64,000 nt of DNA from Gaiellasilicea sp963791905 (GTDB taxonomy: Bacteria > Actinomycetota > Thermoleophilia > Gaiellales > Gaiellaceae). Of the stretch, positions 1-7,653 are shown piece by piece (the first letter of the stretch is position 1; every line of letters begins with the position of its first letter). The notes beneath the pieces were generated by a model, which saw nothing but the letters and a program-made list of their open reading frames with translations, had not been told where the DNA came from and did not search any database. Location of the stretch: positions 248,001-312,000 of the forward strand of contig CAWBTX010000004.1 in the NCBI GenBank assembly GCA_963791905.1, given 5' to 3'. A program made the position numbers and the translations under genes.

Positions 1-2
1 AG

Positions 3-351
3 GCAGCGGCGATCGGCCGCTACTCCGAAGACGAGGAGGCCGCCGTCTACTTCTGCTGCGTCGAAGGTCTCCAGAACATCGCCAAACACGCCGGTCCGGG
101 TGCGACCGCTGTCATTCGGCTCTGGGAGCGCGACGGCCGGCTCTAGCTTCGAGATCGCCGACGACGGCGCAGGCTTCGATCCCGACTCGGCCCGGGGGTC
201 GGGCAGCGGCTACACGAACATGACCGACCGCATGGCCAGCCTCGGAGGCACGCTCACCGTCGACACCGCGCCCGGGCAGGGCACGACGGTCCGAGGAAGC
301 CTCCCGGTCGCCACTCTGATCGCGCCGATCGGCGGCCGCCACGAACTGTAG
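3..351 (+). CDS. Sensor histidine kinase, C-terminal fragment (NarL/DegS type), one frame break
   Basis: C-terminal ATP-binding half of a two-component sensor kinase; the gene starts before the window. An N-box (EGLQNIAKHA) is read in the frame beginning at base 3. A G1 box (DDGAGFD) and a G2 segment (GYTNMTDRMASLGG) follow in the frame that ends at 351. The two frames join near 140-146, where one extra T in CTCTAGC creates a false TAG. Removing it restores the run DGRLSFEIADDG. This arrangement is typical of HisKA_3/HATPase_c kinases that pair with NarL-type response regulators. No partner regulator is visible in the window. Confidence 0.85.
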   Translation, partial: QRRSAATPKTRRPPSTSAASKVSRTSPNTPVRVRPLSFGSGSATAGSSFEIADDGAGFDPDSARGSGSGYTNMTDRMASLGGTLTVDTAPGQGTTVRGSLPVATLIAPIGGRHEL

Positions 352-388
352 GACGGCGCTACAAGGCGCAACGGGCGAGTCTCGTAGG

Positions 389-1891
389 TCAGAGGCCCTC
401 GACCGCAGCCAACCGTCCTGAACCGATCGCTTTGGTGAAAGCCTGGAAGTCCCGCTCGTTCTGATCCGCGTAGCGCTCGGCGAAGTCGGTGACCGACTTG
501 TCGAAACCATCGCTCTCGCCAAGGTAGGTGGCGATCGCGATCGGGTCTCCGGAGCGAGCGTGCGCACGGGCGAGCGTCCATCCGCACCAGTGGGCGTAGA
601 AGGCGAGAGCGACAGGGCTCAGCGATTCGACGTCTGCCGAGGCTTTCATGTCCCGGAGCTGGCGCCAGTAGAGGAAGCGGTTTTCCTGCACGCCCTTGGT
701 CCAGCCGAGGTAGATGTCGCTCGCGGCCTGCATCAGCCGCTGGCCTTGGACGACGCGCTCTCCAGGCTGCTTGTAACGGCTCTTTGGCAAGTGATCCTCG
801 AGCACCGAGGCCGTTGCCTCCTTGACCTGGAGGAAAAGCGGATCGCTCTGGTCGCGTCCCTGCAAGAGAACGATGAACGCGCGCGCTCCGACGCTGCCGA
901 CGCCAACGACCTTGTGAGCCATGTCGACGAACTGGAACCGCTCGAGGACGTGGCGTCGGTCGTCCTGCAAGGTTGCCCTGTAGGCCCGGAACTGCTCGTG
1001 GACCACGTGCTCGAACAGCTCGGCGGACATGCCGTCGCGGCCCTCCAGGTCACGCATCGGAATGACAATCGGCGGCTGGCTGATGATCTGGTACTTGCCG
1101 TCCACGATCTCGGCGAGCTTCGACAGCGCCTGCAGGCTGTCGCGCGTGCGAGCCTTCTCCGCGGCCTTCCTCGCCCGCTTGGCCTCAACCGTCGCCGTGC
1201 TCTTCTTCGCCGCCTTCGCATCGGCCTTCGCTTTCCTCCTCTTCTTGGTTTCCTTGTTGGAGCTCTTCTTCCCCGAGCTGTCCGTGCGCATGGCGGCGAA
1301 CCTCTCGATGGCTTCCATGAGCGTCGCCTCGGAGAGGTGGGCGTACCAGACATCCATGGTCGACATCTCCGCGAACTCGGCCATCGTCTCCCGATAGCCG
1401 CGCACAGCCGCGACCGTCGCGTCGCGCGCGTCGGCCTCGCCGAAGCCGTTGTTCCGTGCCGCGACCGTGACGCTCGCCGCGAGCCGCTTGACGTCGTACT
1501 CGAACGGACCGGGCAGCGTCTCGTCGAAGTCGTTCAGGTCGAACAGCAGCTGCCGCTCCGGCGAGGCAAACGCCCCGAAGTTCGACAGATGGGCATCGCC
1601 GCAGAGCTGAACCGTCAGGCCGGCCGTAGGCGTGTGCTCGAGGTCGGCAGCCATGATCTTTGCGGCGCCCCGGTAGAACGTGAACGGGGACACCATCATC
1701 CGGCCATGCCGCACCGGCACGAGGTCGGGCTCGCGAGTTTCGTTCTGTTGCTCGAGCAGGGCAATCGGATCGAAGCGGTCGGCGCCTGCCGCCCACTCTC
1801 CGTGGCTCGAGGGAGGCGTCCGCTCCCGGGACTCCTCGCCGTTCGCTCGACGCTCCTCGACACTTGGATGATGGAGCTTGGCCACGCTCAT
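389..1891 (-). CDS. DUF2252 family protein
   Basis: 500-residue soluble protein of the DUF2252 family, which has a kinase-like fold and no established function. Recognisable blocks are QLCGDAHLSNFGAF and DLNDFDETLPGPFEYDVKRL, which resemble the catalytic His/Asp regions of aminoglycoside-phosphotransferase-like folds. Around residues 203-250 there is a low-complexity stretch rich in Lys, Arg and Ala that looks like an insertion in the domain. It is transcribed alone, towards the kinase fragment. The 288 bases between it and the next gene hold only a short perfect hairpin at 2093-2109 (7 bp stem). Confidence 0.9.
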   Translation of the reverse strand: MSVAKLHHPSVEERRANGEESRERTPPSSHGEWAAGADRFDPIALLEQQNETREPDLVPVRHGRMMVSPFTFYRGAAKIMAADLEHTPTAGLTVQLCGDAHLSNFGAFASPERQLLFDLNDFDETLPGPFEYDVKRLAASVTVAARNNGFGEADARDATVAAVRGYRETMAEFAEMSTMDVWYAHLSEATLMEAIERFAAMRTDSSGKKSSNKETKKRRKAKADAKAAKKSTATVEAKRARKAAEKARTRDSLQALSKLAEIVDGKYQIISQPPIVIPMRDLEGRDGMSAELFEHVVHEQFRAYRATLQDDRRHVLERFQFVDMAHKVVGVGSVGARAFIVLLQGRDQSDPLFLQVKEATASVLEDHLPKSRYKQPGERVVQGQRLMQAASDIYLGWTKGVQENRFLYWRQLRDMKASADVESLSPVALAFYAHWCGWTLARAHARSGDPIAIATYLGESDGFDKSVTDFAERYADQNERDFQAFTKAIGSGRLAAVEGL

Positions 1892-2179
1892 GGTTTCCTA
1901 CGTTCCCTTCACCTTGCGCCTTGCGACGGCACCTCGAGACGGATCGGCCCGGCGGGGGCTCAGCGCGTTGCGTGCGTCTCTCGCCGGGGTCAATGCTTCA
2001 GCGGTAGCCAACGGCGTAGCCCGCGTCGGCGGGAGGGCAAGCGCGCCGAAATCCGATGGATCACGCGCTCGAGTCGTCTCTCTACCCGGCGCCGAAAGCT
2101 CGGCTTTCGCACGTGCGAGACGACCGCCATGACCGCGTCACGCCCGTTCGCATAAGCCTTCATGACTCCCCACCGGCCG

Positions 2180-2602
2180 CTAGGCCGCCAGGTCCTCCGG
2201 CCTGGAAAGCGACCTCGTCAAGGCCCAGATCACACATACGTCCAGCGAGATGATCAGGATCGCCCAGAAGGGGTAGTACGGGATGAAGATGAAGTTCGCG
2301 ATCGCGCTCAGCGTCGCGAGCGTCACGCCGATCACGCGCGCCCAGGTCTTCGCAGCGAAGAGTGCGTAGCCCGCGAAGGCGACAAGCACCCCCAGAATCA
2401 GGTGGATCCAGCCCCACGTCGTCGTGTTGATCTTGAAGATGTAGTCCGAGGTCACGACGAAGAACTCGTCCTCGAAGAGGGCGGCCAGGCCGGCTAGGGC
2501 CTGGAAGGTCCCGACCATGAGCATGATCACGCCGGCGAACACGTAGCCGCCGCCAACCCACCCACTGTCCTGCGCGGACCGCGTCGACTCATAGTCGCTC
2601 AT
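2180..2602 (-). CDS. DUF7144-like four-helix membrane protein
   Basis: 140-residue membrane protein with four hydrophobic helices, matching the actinobacterial DUF7144 family of unknown function. I chose the ATG at 2602 because AAGGAG lies just upstream (AAGGAGACGAGATG). An in-frame start at 2722 is possible but would add a segment made of a duplicated start region (see the repeat at 2594-2671). A site 2735-2748 is 133 bp upstream and is shared with the divergent LAL regulator, so co-regulation is likely. Confidence 0.85.
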   Translation of the reverse strand: MSDYESTRSAQDSGWVGGGYVFAGVIMLMVGTFQALAGLAALFEDEFFVVTSDYIFKINTTTWGWIHLILGVLVAFAGYALFAAKTWARVIGVTLATLSAIANFIFIPYYPFWAILIISLDVCVIWALTRSLSRPEDLAA

Positions 2603-2671
2603 CTCGTCTCCTTCTTGCGTGCGTTGGGCAACGTCGCTCATCTCGACTCCTTCTCGCGTGCGTTGGACAAC
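2594..2671. repeat. 39-bp tandem duplication of a ribosome-binding site and start codon
   Basis: Two adjacent 39-bp units (2594-2632 and 2633-2671) differ at only a few positions. Each carries, on the minus strand, a purine-rich ribosome-binding site followed by an ATG and the codons for Ser-Asp. The unit nearest the gene supplies the likely start of the DUF7144 protein; the other is an upstream in-frame copy. Confidence 0.85.
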
Positions 2672-2734
2672 GTCGTTCACTCCCTCCACCATTGTCCAAC
2701 CGGTCTGCGGCCCCGACCTCACCTGCTGGTCGTG

Positions 2735-2748
2735 TTCACCCGGGTGAA
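2735..2748. promoter_or_regulatory. A site (perfect TTCACCCGGGTGAA palindrome)
   Basis: Perfect 14-bp palindrome in the divergent region, 133 bp before the DUF7144 start and about 230 bp before the LAL regulator start. It is the first of eight copies between 2.7 and 19 kb. Its position suggests that LAL regulator 1 may control its own promoter. Confidence 0.75.
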
Positions 2749-2750
2749 GT

Positions 2751-2766
2751 TCTCAGCCGGCTGAGA
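2751..2766. promoter_or_regulatory. 16-bp perfect palindrome beside the A site
   Basis: TCTCAGCCGGCTGAGA, self-complementary over all 16 bases and two bases from the A site. I noticed no other copy in the window. It could bind a second factor specific to the regulator promoter. Confidence 0.6.
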
Positions 2767-2794
2767 TCGGCGACGGTCTTTGCGTCCTCTGTTG

Positions 2795-2820
2795 CGCCGG
2801 GGGTGCAGGCACCCCCGGCG
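2795..2820. other. Perfect 26-nt inverted repeat in the LAL regulator 1 leader
   Basis: A 12-bp stem (CGCCGGGGGTGC and its complement) is closed by a two-base AG gap. It lies between the A site and the regulator start. There is no T-run after it on either strand, so it is not a typical intrinsic terminator. It could be an mRNA structure or an extruding cruciform. Confidence 0.6.
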
Positions 2821-2977
2821 CAGGCCCCACCCAAGTTCCGTGCGGGCCTCCCTTGCCGCGCGGGCCTTCGAACGCGACGCTGACGGGACCCCAAGACAGG
2901 GGTCCCCCTGCCGACCGAAGACGCAACGTGACCAAGGCGCTTCCCCCACCCCGCCGCCGGACCAGGGTCGAATTGCC

Positions 2978-5233
2978 GTGAGCGCAACGGCGACAGCTGC
3001 CGACCGGCTCACAGTCGCTCCCTCCGACGATGGAGTCTTCTTCCAGTGGAAGTTCGAGCGGGTTCGCGTCCCGCGGGACGCTCTCACCCGTGCTCGCTGC
3101 ACCGACGTACTGCGCGAGTCGTGGCCGAGGCTCGTCTTGCTTGCTGCGCCGCCCGGGTTCGGAAAGACGACCCTCCTCGCGCAGTGGCGGGAGGTCGATG
3201 GCCGCGCCTTCGCCTGCGTGTCGCTCGACGCGGGGGACGACGACCCGGTCACCTTCTGGAGCTACATCGTCGAGGCGATCCGGCGCGCTGTACCTGAATG
3301 GGGTGCCACCGCACTGAGTGCGCTCCGTCAGCCGCGCGCGGATGTCGTCGATGCGGTCGTCCCCGCTGTTCTACGCGACCTGGAAGCAATCAGCGAGAAG
3401 CTCGTCCTCGTACTCGACGACTACCAGGAGATCACGAATCGCAGCTGTCATGACTCGCTCGACTTCCTCCTCGAACGGATGCCGAGCAACGTCACATTGG
3501 CCCTCTCGACGCGATCGGATCCACCGATCCCGATGGGGAGGCTGCGCGCCCTCGAGGAGCTGCTCGAGCTTCGTGCCGTCGACCTCGGCTTCACCGAGAA
3601 CGAGTCGGCCACCTTCCTCAACGAGATCCTGCACCTCGGCCTCCCGACCGAGACGCTGGGCGCGCTGCAGGAACGCACCGAAGGCTGGCCGGTCGGCGTT
3701 CACCTCGCGGCGATGTCGCTGTCTCAGGAGGCAGATCGCGCCGGCTTCGTCGCACGGTTCGGCGGCGCCAGCCGGCACATCGTCGACTACTTGACCGAGG
3801 TCGTTCTCGACACGCTGACCGAGGAGCGACACCAGTTCCTGCTCGAGACGTCGGTCCTCGACACGATGTGTGGGCCTCTCTGCGACGCGGCCACCGGACG
3901 GCAGGGCTCCGCCGAGGTCCTGGTGGAGCTCGAGCGAGCCAACCTCTTCCTGATCCCGCTCGACGACCGCCGGGAGTGGTATCGCTACCACGAGTTGTTC
4001 GCGGACGTGCTCCGGAACCGACTGCTCCAGTGCGATCCCGAGCTCGCCAGTGCCGTGCACCAGCGGGCTTCCGAGTGGCTCGGGCAGGAGGGCGACCGGC
4101 ACGAGGCCGTGCGTCACGCAGTCGCCGCCGGCGCGCTCGAGAGCGCGACCACGTTGGTGTTGGAGGACTGGCGGCCCTCGTTCGAGCAGGACGACGCCGC
4201 GGCAGTCCTCCGGGAGCTCGAGGAGCTTCCCTGGCCGGACGTCGAGCACGATGCGCGACTCGCCGTCGCCAGGGCCTGGGCGCTGAGCGCGCTCAATCGT
4301 CGCGAAGACTCGCTGGCCGCGCTCGAATCGGCGGAATCGGCCGGATCGGAACCGCCGATGCCTTGCGGTGTCCCTTTCGAGGCTGCGACCGCCCTGACCC
4401 GCGCCTGCTTTCCCTGGGGCGACGCGGCCCGGATGCTGGGCGCCGCCGAAAGGGCGTCCGAGTTGCTGAGCGATACGTTCTCGATCGGAAGACCAGTCTC
4501 GCTCCTCGCGCTCGGCTGGGCACTGCGTTTCACGGGCGAGCGCGAGGCGGCCCGCGAGCCACTCGAGCAGGCTGCCTTCCTCGCCGCGCGTTCGGGCCAA
4601 TGGCTCGTCGCGGGCATCGCCAAGGCGATGCTCGCGCGGATCACGCTCGAGACCGACGACGTCGACGCCGCGGTGTCGGCGGCGGGGCGCGCGCTGAGCA
4701 CGCTCGAGGTTCACGGCGTCGCCGACGAGCCCGGCGCAGGCATCGCGCATGTGGCCCTCGGCGCCGCCCTCGCCCGCGGCAGCGAGCTCGAAGAGGCAGC
4801 GGAGCTGCTCGATCGCGGCGTGGCGAACCTTCGCGCCCGCGGCCAGCCGCTGGACATTGCGGATGCGCTGCTTGTGTCAGCTCCGGTGCGCCGCGCCCTC
4901 GAGGGACCCGCTCCCGCGCGGGCGATGCTCGAGGAAGTGAGGAAACTCCTTGCGAGCTGCCCGGATGCGGGCGTCCTGAGCACGCGCCACGTGGAGGTCG
5001 CGCACACGCTGACGCCGGCCCATCGTCGAATCGCAGGTGACAGCGACCTGACGGAGCGTGAGCTCGAGGTTCTCCGCTACCTGGCCGAGGGCCTGTCCAA
5101 GCGAGAGATCGGCAAGGAGCTGTTCCTCTCGTTCAACACGATTCACTCACACACGAAATCGATCTACCAGAAGCTTCGGGTCTCCTCGCGGCAGGATGCG
5201 ATTGCGCGTGCGCGAGAGCTCGGAGCCTTTTGA
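2978..5233 (+). CDS. LAL-type (MalT-like) LuxR family transcriptional regulator 1
   Basis: 751-residue regulator with a P-loop STAND/NB-ARC-like ATPase at the N-terminus (Walker A PPGFGKTT, residues 58-65; Walker B LVLVLDD), a long helical TPR-like middle region, and a LuxR HTH in the last 60 residues (LTERELEVLRYLAEGLSKREI). Proteins of this build usually activate transcription after binding an inducer and ATP. The GTG at 2978 is preferred because homology-like sequence starts just after it; an upstream ATG at 2780 would add a low-complexity arginine-rich tail. An A site lies upstream. It is the natural candidate to bind the A sites, but this is inference. Confidence 0.9.
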   Translation: MSATATAADRLTVAPSDDGVFFQWKFERVRVPRDALTRARCTDVLRESWPRLVLLAAPPGFGKTTLLAQWREVDGRAFACVSLDAGDDDPVTFWSYIVEAIRRAVPEWGATALSALRQPRADVVDAVVPAVLRDLEAISEKLVLVLDDYQEITNRSCHDSLDFLLERMPSNVTLALSTRSDPPIPMGRLRALEELLELRAVDLGFTENESATFLNEILHLGLPTETLGALQERTEGWPVGVHLAAMSLSQEADRAGFVARFGGASRHIVDYLTEVVLDTLTEERHQFLLETSVLDTMCGPLCDAATGRQGSAEVLVELERANLFLIPLDDRREWYRYHELFADVLRNRLLQCDPELASAVHQRASEWLGQEGDRHEAVRHAVAAGALESATTLVLEDWRPSFEQDDAAAVLRELEELPWPDVEHDARLAVARAWALSALNRREDSLAALESAESAGSEPPMPCGVPFEAATALTRACFPWGDAARMLGAAERASELLSDTFSIGRPVSLLALGWALRFTGEREAAREPLEQAAFLAARSGQWLVAGIAKAMLARITLETDDVDAAVSAAGRALSTLEVHGVADEPGAGIAHVALGAALARGSELEEAAELLDRGVANLRARGQPLDIADALLVSAPVRRALEGPAPARAMLEEVRKLLASCPDAGVLSTRHVEVAHTLTPAHRRIAGDSDLTERELEVLRYLAEGLSKREIGKELFLSFNTIHSHTKSIYQKLRVSSRQDAIARARELGAF

Positions 5234-5263
5234 TCGCGCAGACGCTCCACTGATCGGCGGGGC

Positions 5264-6250
5264 TCACTCGTCGATCTCCAACCACACCGACTGCTCGTCG
5301 TGCTCCTCCCAGTCGGCGCCTGGCATCGCGATCGCCCACTTCGTCCAGGTCCCGACCGGCCGCGCAAGCGTGGTCCTGAACTTGGCACGAACGACCATGC
5401 CCGGAGTGAGCTCCACCGGTGAGCGGAGGGGTGCGGTCGTCATACCCCAGTGCGTCGGTGGATCGCCGGGTCCGACTGAGAGCGAGGCGCCGGGGGCGAT
5501 CTCGGCGCTGAACCACAGCGCGAGCGCGTTGGCCGTTCCGTGGTCGTGGACTGGCAACAGCACCTCGGCTTCGTGAGGCGCCCGAGCTTGTTCGAGCGGG
5601 ATCAGATCGACGTCGGTCGTCCAGAGCGGAGAGGGCTCGGAGCGTCTGTCACCCGCCCTGAGGTGACGGAAGCCGCCCGAATAGGAGACCTCGTTGACGG
5701 TCTTGCCCAGGAGGTCCCCGAGGTCGAGGCGGTAGGGGTTGTCGCGTAGGAACTCCACCGTCTCCGAGAGATAGCGGTCGTGCACGAGCGCCGCCCACGC
5801 CGTGACCGAGCGGGGGATCATGATTCCGCCCGACTTGAGCCAGCGATCACGAGCGACGACGACCGGTACGAGCATCCCCTCGTCGATTCCGAACCCTCCG
5901 AGCCACTCCGAGACGATCACGTCGACTCGCTCCGGCAGTTCGACGTCCATGATGTCGCCGTGGATCACCCTGACGATCTCCGAGACTCCGTTGGCAGCTG
6001 CCAGCTCCTGCGCGAGGACAGCGACCGACGTCCGTTCCACTGCGTAGACGCGCGCGGCTCCGGCCCGCGCCGCGAACACGCTCAGGATGCCGCTTCCCGC
6101 TCCGGCGTCGAGCACGACGTCGCCTGAGCGAACGACGGAGTCGATCGCACTCTTGAACGCCTCCGTGCGGACGCGGTCGCAAATCATCGATCGGTGCACT
6201 TCGAACTCCGCGTACATCGGGTCGGTGGGGTGCTTGATCGGTGTCCGCAC
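5264..6250 (-). CDS. PRMT-like class I SAM-dependent methyltransferase
   Basis: 328 residues. It has the features that define protein arginine methyltransferases: an N-terminal helix like the PRMT YF-H-ML-D-VRT region (H19, D25, VRT at 27-29), motif I VLDAGAGSGIL (46-56), an acidic residue E72 after strand 2, a double-E loop with E115 in SEWLGG and E124 in GIDEGML, and a THW loop at 266-268. The C-terminal half is beta-rich, as in the PRMT barrel. Bacterial members are uncommon and their substrates are not established. It lies 13 bp or less from a GNAT acetyltransferase, suggesting a protein- or metabolite-modification pair. The next gene rightwards starts the same-strand run. Confidence 0.8.
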   Translation of the reverse strand: MRTPIKHPTDPMYAEFEVHRSMICDRVRTEAFKSAIDSVVRSGDVVLDAGAGSGILSVFAARAGAARVYAVERTSVAVLAQELAAANGVSEIVRVIHGDIMDVELPERVDVIVSEWLGGFGIDEGMLVPVVVARDRWLKSGGIMIPRSVTAWAALVHDRYLSETVEFLRDNPYRLDLGDLLGKTVNEVSYSGGFRHLRAGDRRSEPSPLWTTDVDLIPLEQARAPHEAEVLLPVHDHGTANALALWFSAEIAPGASLSVGPGDPPTHWGMTTAPLRSPVELTPGMVVRAKFRTTLARPVGTWTKWAIAMPGADWEEHDEQSVWLEIDE

Positions 6251-6258
6251 AGTGGTAG

Positions 6259-6720
6259 TCAGGATCGCTTCGTCGACTCGGCGAGGTCTGAATGCGGCCT
6301 TGCCGGTGGGTTCAAGCGCTTGCGGTACCAGAGGACGTCTGCTCCTGACGGGAAGTCCTCGACTCGACCCACCAGCTCGTAGCCGGCGCGTTCGTAAAGG
6401 CGGCCAGTCTGAAAGTCGTAGGTGAAGTGGACCGTCTGCGAGCAGTTGCGCGCCGCCGCCTCTGCTTCGGCGGCGGCCAGGAGCCTTGACCCTAGCCCGC
6501 GACCTCTCCGGCTCGGCTCCACCCAGAGGCTCTGCAGCTCACAGCTGTCGCCCCACGTCCAGCCGCTGATGCCGGCCACGACCTTGCCGGCGTCTCGCAC
6601 GAAGATCGCCAGCTCGACTCCGTCGTCAAGCCCCATCGCAGCGGAAGCCTCGCGGCGAACCTGCGCTTCGAGGAGTTCGAGGTCGACGGGATCCGGATCG
6701 TCTTCGACCTCGAACTCCAT
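6259..6720 (-). CDS. GNAT family N-acetyltransferase
   Basis: 153-residue single-domain acetyltransferase. The acetyl-CoA pyrophosphate loop is visible as VEPSRRGRGLGSRLL and is followed by the usual helix. The C-terminal LYERAGYELVGR block matches the GNAT motif B region. The substrate cannot be told from sequence. It is separated by only 8 bases from the PRMT-like gene, so the two are probably co-transcribed. Confidence 0.9.
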   Translation of the reverse strand: MEFEVEDDPDPVDLELLEAQVRREASAAMGLDDGVELAIFVRDAGKVVAGISGWTWGDSCELQSLWVEPSRRGRGLGSRLLAAAEAEAAARNCSQTVHFTYDFQTGRLYERAGYELVGRVEDFPSGADVLWYRKRLNPPARPHSDLAESTKRS

Positions 6721-6730
6721 GGCGCCCGAC

Positions 6731-7147
6731 TCAGACGCCTACGAGCTGCTCGATGAGCGAGAGGTCGTCGAAGTACGTCCGGTACGACCGGATCTTCCCT
6801 TCGCGGAAGTCGGCCACCGTGACGCCGGGCAACCGGACATGCCTTCCAGTTGCCTCTAACTCCTCACCCTCGCCGAGGACGAGTGGCCCCGTGTGATCGG
6901 CTTCGATGAGCCATTCGGCGAACGCCTTGTTGCCGACTTCGTCGAGCCCTCGGAACGCGATGACGACATTGGAGAACGCCATCTCGCGCAGCGCGGAGAG
7001 ATCGCCGAGCGCCTTCAGCCCTGACACGGATGCGTATGGCGACCAACCGACGACATCGTCGGTAAACAGCGTGCTCGGATCGTCCGATCCGCCACCGACC
7101 TCGGCCTCGAGCGCCTTCAGCAGCACGTCCTTGCGCGATTCACTCAT
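6731..7147 (-). CDS. NTF2/SnoaL-like protein
   Basis: 138 residues with the cone-shaped NTF2/SnoaL-like fold pattern: an N-terminal helix pair, TLFTDDVVGWSPYASVSG, and a C-terminal VADFREGKIRSYRTYFDD strand pair. Such small proteins act as isomerases or hydrolases, or only bind ligands, so the role is unknown. It lies 10 bp upstream of the GNAT gene on the same strand and is probably in the same operon. Confidence 0.85.
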   Translation of the reverse strand: MSESRKDVLLKALEAEVGGGSDDPSTLFTDDVVGWSPYASVSGLKALGDLSALREMAFSNVVIAFRGLDEVGNKAFAEWLIEADHTGPLVLGEGEELEATGRHVRLPGVTVADFREGKIRSYRTYFDDLSLIEQLVGV

Positions 7148-7177
7148 GGCATCCTCCGGTTTCCGTCGTCGTCTCGC

Positions 7178-7426
7178 TCACGTCCCAAGGGCCTGGGCCT
7201 TGGCTGCCGCGAACTCTTCGTCTGTCAGCGCGCCCGATGCGTGCAGCTGTGCGAGGTGCTCGATTTCGTCAGCCGTGTCCGCCGGCGGCGGCGCATACTC
7301 CGCCGGCTCCTCGGCGGGCGCCTCCTCGTAATCCTGCTGCTGCTCGTTCATCTTCTTGTCGTGGTGATGTGCGACCGCTGCTCCCGCAACGAGTGCGCGG
7401 CGCCTGGTCCTGCGCCTGAATCCCAT
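7178..7426 (-). CDS. SHOCT-domain small protein
   Basis: 82 residues. A basic N-terminus with a short hydrophobic run (RRRALVAGAAVA) is followed by an acidic/proline linker and a C-terminal SHOCT motif (LAQLHASGALTDEEFAAAKA). SHOCT is a short C-terminal oligomerisation domain often found on membrane-associated proteins. A site 7499-7512 is 73 bp upstream. It is a paralog of the SHOCT protein at 21941-22225, and both lie beside a DUF6325-like gene. Confidence 0.85.
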   Translation of the reverse strand: MGFRRRTRRRALVAGAAVAHHHDKKMNEQQQDYEEAPAEEPAEYAPPPADTADEIEHLAQLHASGALTDEEFAAAKAQALGT

Positions 7427-7498
7427 GGAGACTCCTCCTCCTCGTATTCACGGCCACGATAAGCCGTCGCCGGGAAACTTCACCCCACGGGCAGTTCG

Positions 7499-7512
7499 TT
7501 CACCCGGGTGAA
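7499..7512. promoter_or_regulatory. A site (perfect)
   Basis: TTCACCCGGGTGAA, 73 bp upstream of the SHOCT gene at 7426 on the minus strand. A partial copy (TTCACCCCA) begins at 7479. Confidence 0.75.
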
Positions 7513-7520
7513 CCGTTTTC

Positions 7521-7546
7521 GGGGCCGGCGGCGTGTCGCCGGCCCC
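7521..7546 (-). terminator. Strong GC hairpin after the DUF6325/Arg-rich genes
   Basis: A 10-bp perfect stem GGGGCCGGCG/CGCCGGCCCC with a six-base loop. On the minus strand it follows the Arg-rich micro-gene and precedes the SHOCT promoter. There is no T-run, so it would be a GC-rich terminator of the kind common in high-GC actinobacteria. Confidence 0.5.
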
Positions 7547-7557
7547 CTTCAACTGGT

Positions 7558-7623
7558 CTAACGCCGCCGACGCCTAGCGGTGCGACGGGTGGTCCGTCGC
7601 GCGACTCTCCGAGTTCTGAGCAT
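7558..7623 (-). CDS. Arginine-rich 21-residue micro-protein
   Basis: A 21-codon frame preceded by a very good ribosome-binding site (GGAGGTAGCAGATG). The product has alternating Arg, Thr and Val and 12 arginines, with no hydrophobic segment. It sits 30 bp after the DUF6325-like gene on the same strand, so it would be co-translated with it. The function is unknown. The high charge suggests binding to nucleic acid or phospholipid. Expression is unproven, but the ribosome-binding site argues that it is real. Confidence 0.5.
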   Translation of the reverse strand: MLRTRRVARRTTRRTARRRRR

Positions 7624-7653
7624 CTGCTACCTCCGTTCTCGTCCTCGATGACC

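Larger units (their letters stand above)
2603..2977. promoter_or_regulatory. Divergent control region of the DUF7144 gene and LAL regulator 1
   Basis: 375 bases without a convincing gene. Going rightwards it holds the 39-bp start-region duplication, A site 2735-2748, a separate perfect 16-bp palindrome TCTCAGCCGGCTGAGA at 2751-2766, a perfect 12-bp-stem hairpin at 2795-2820 and a second hairpin at 2885-2906 (8 bp stem, 6-base loop). The hairpins would lie in the 5' leader of the regulator mRNA if transcription starts near the A site. Confidence 0.7.

Noticed and set aside
560..2155. Long plus-strand open frame over the DUF2252 gene
   Set aside because: Antisense shadow caused by high GC; the encoded sequence is low in hydrophobic order and rich in Arg, while the minus strand gives a clear DUF2252 protein.
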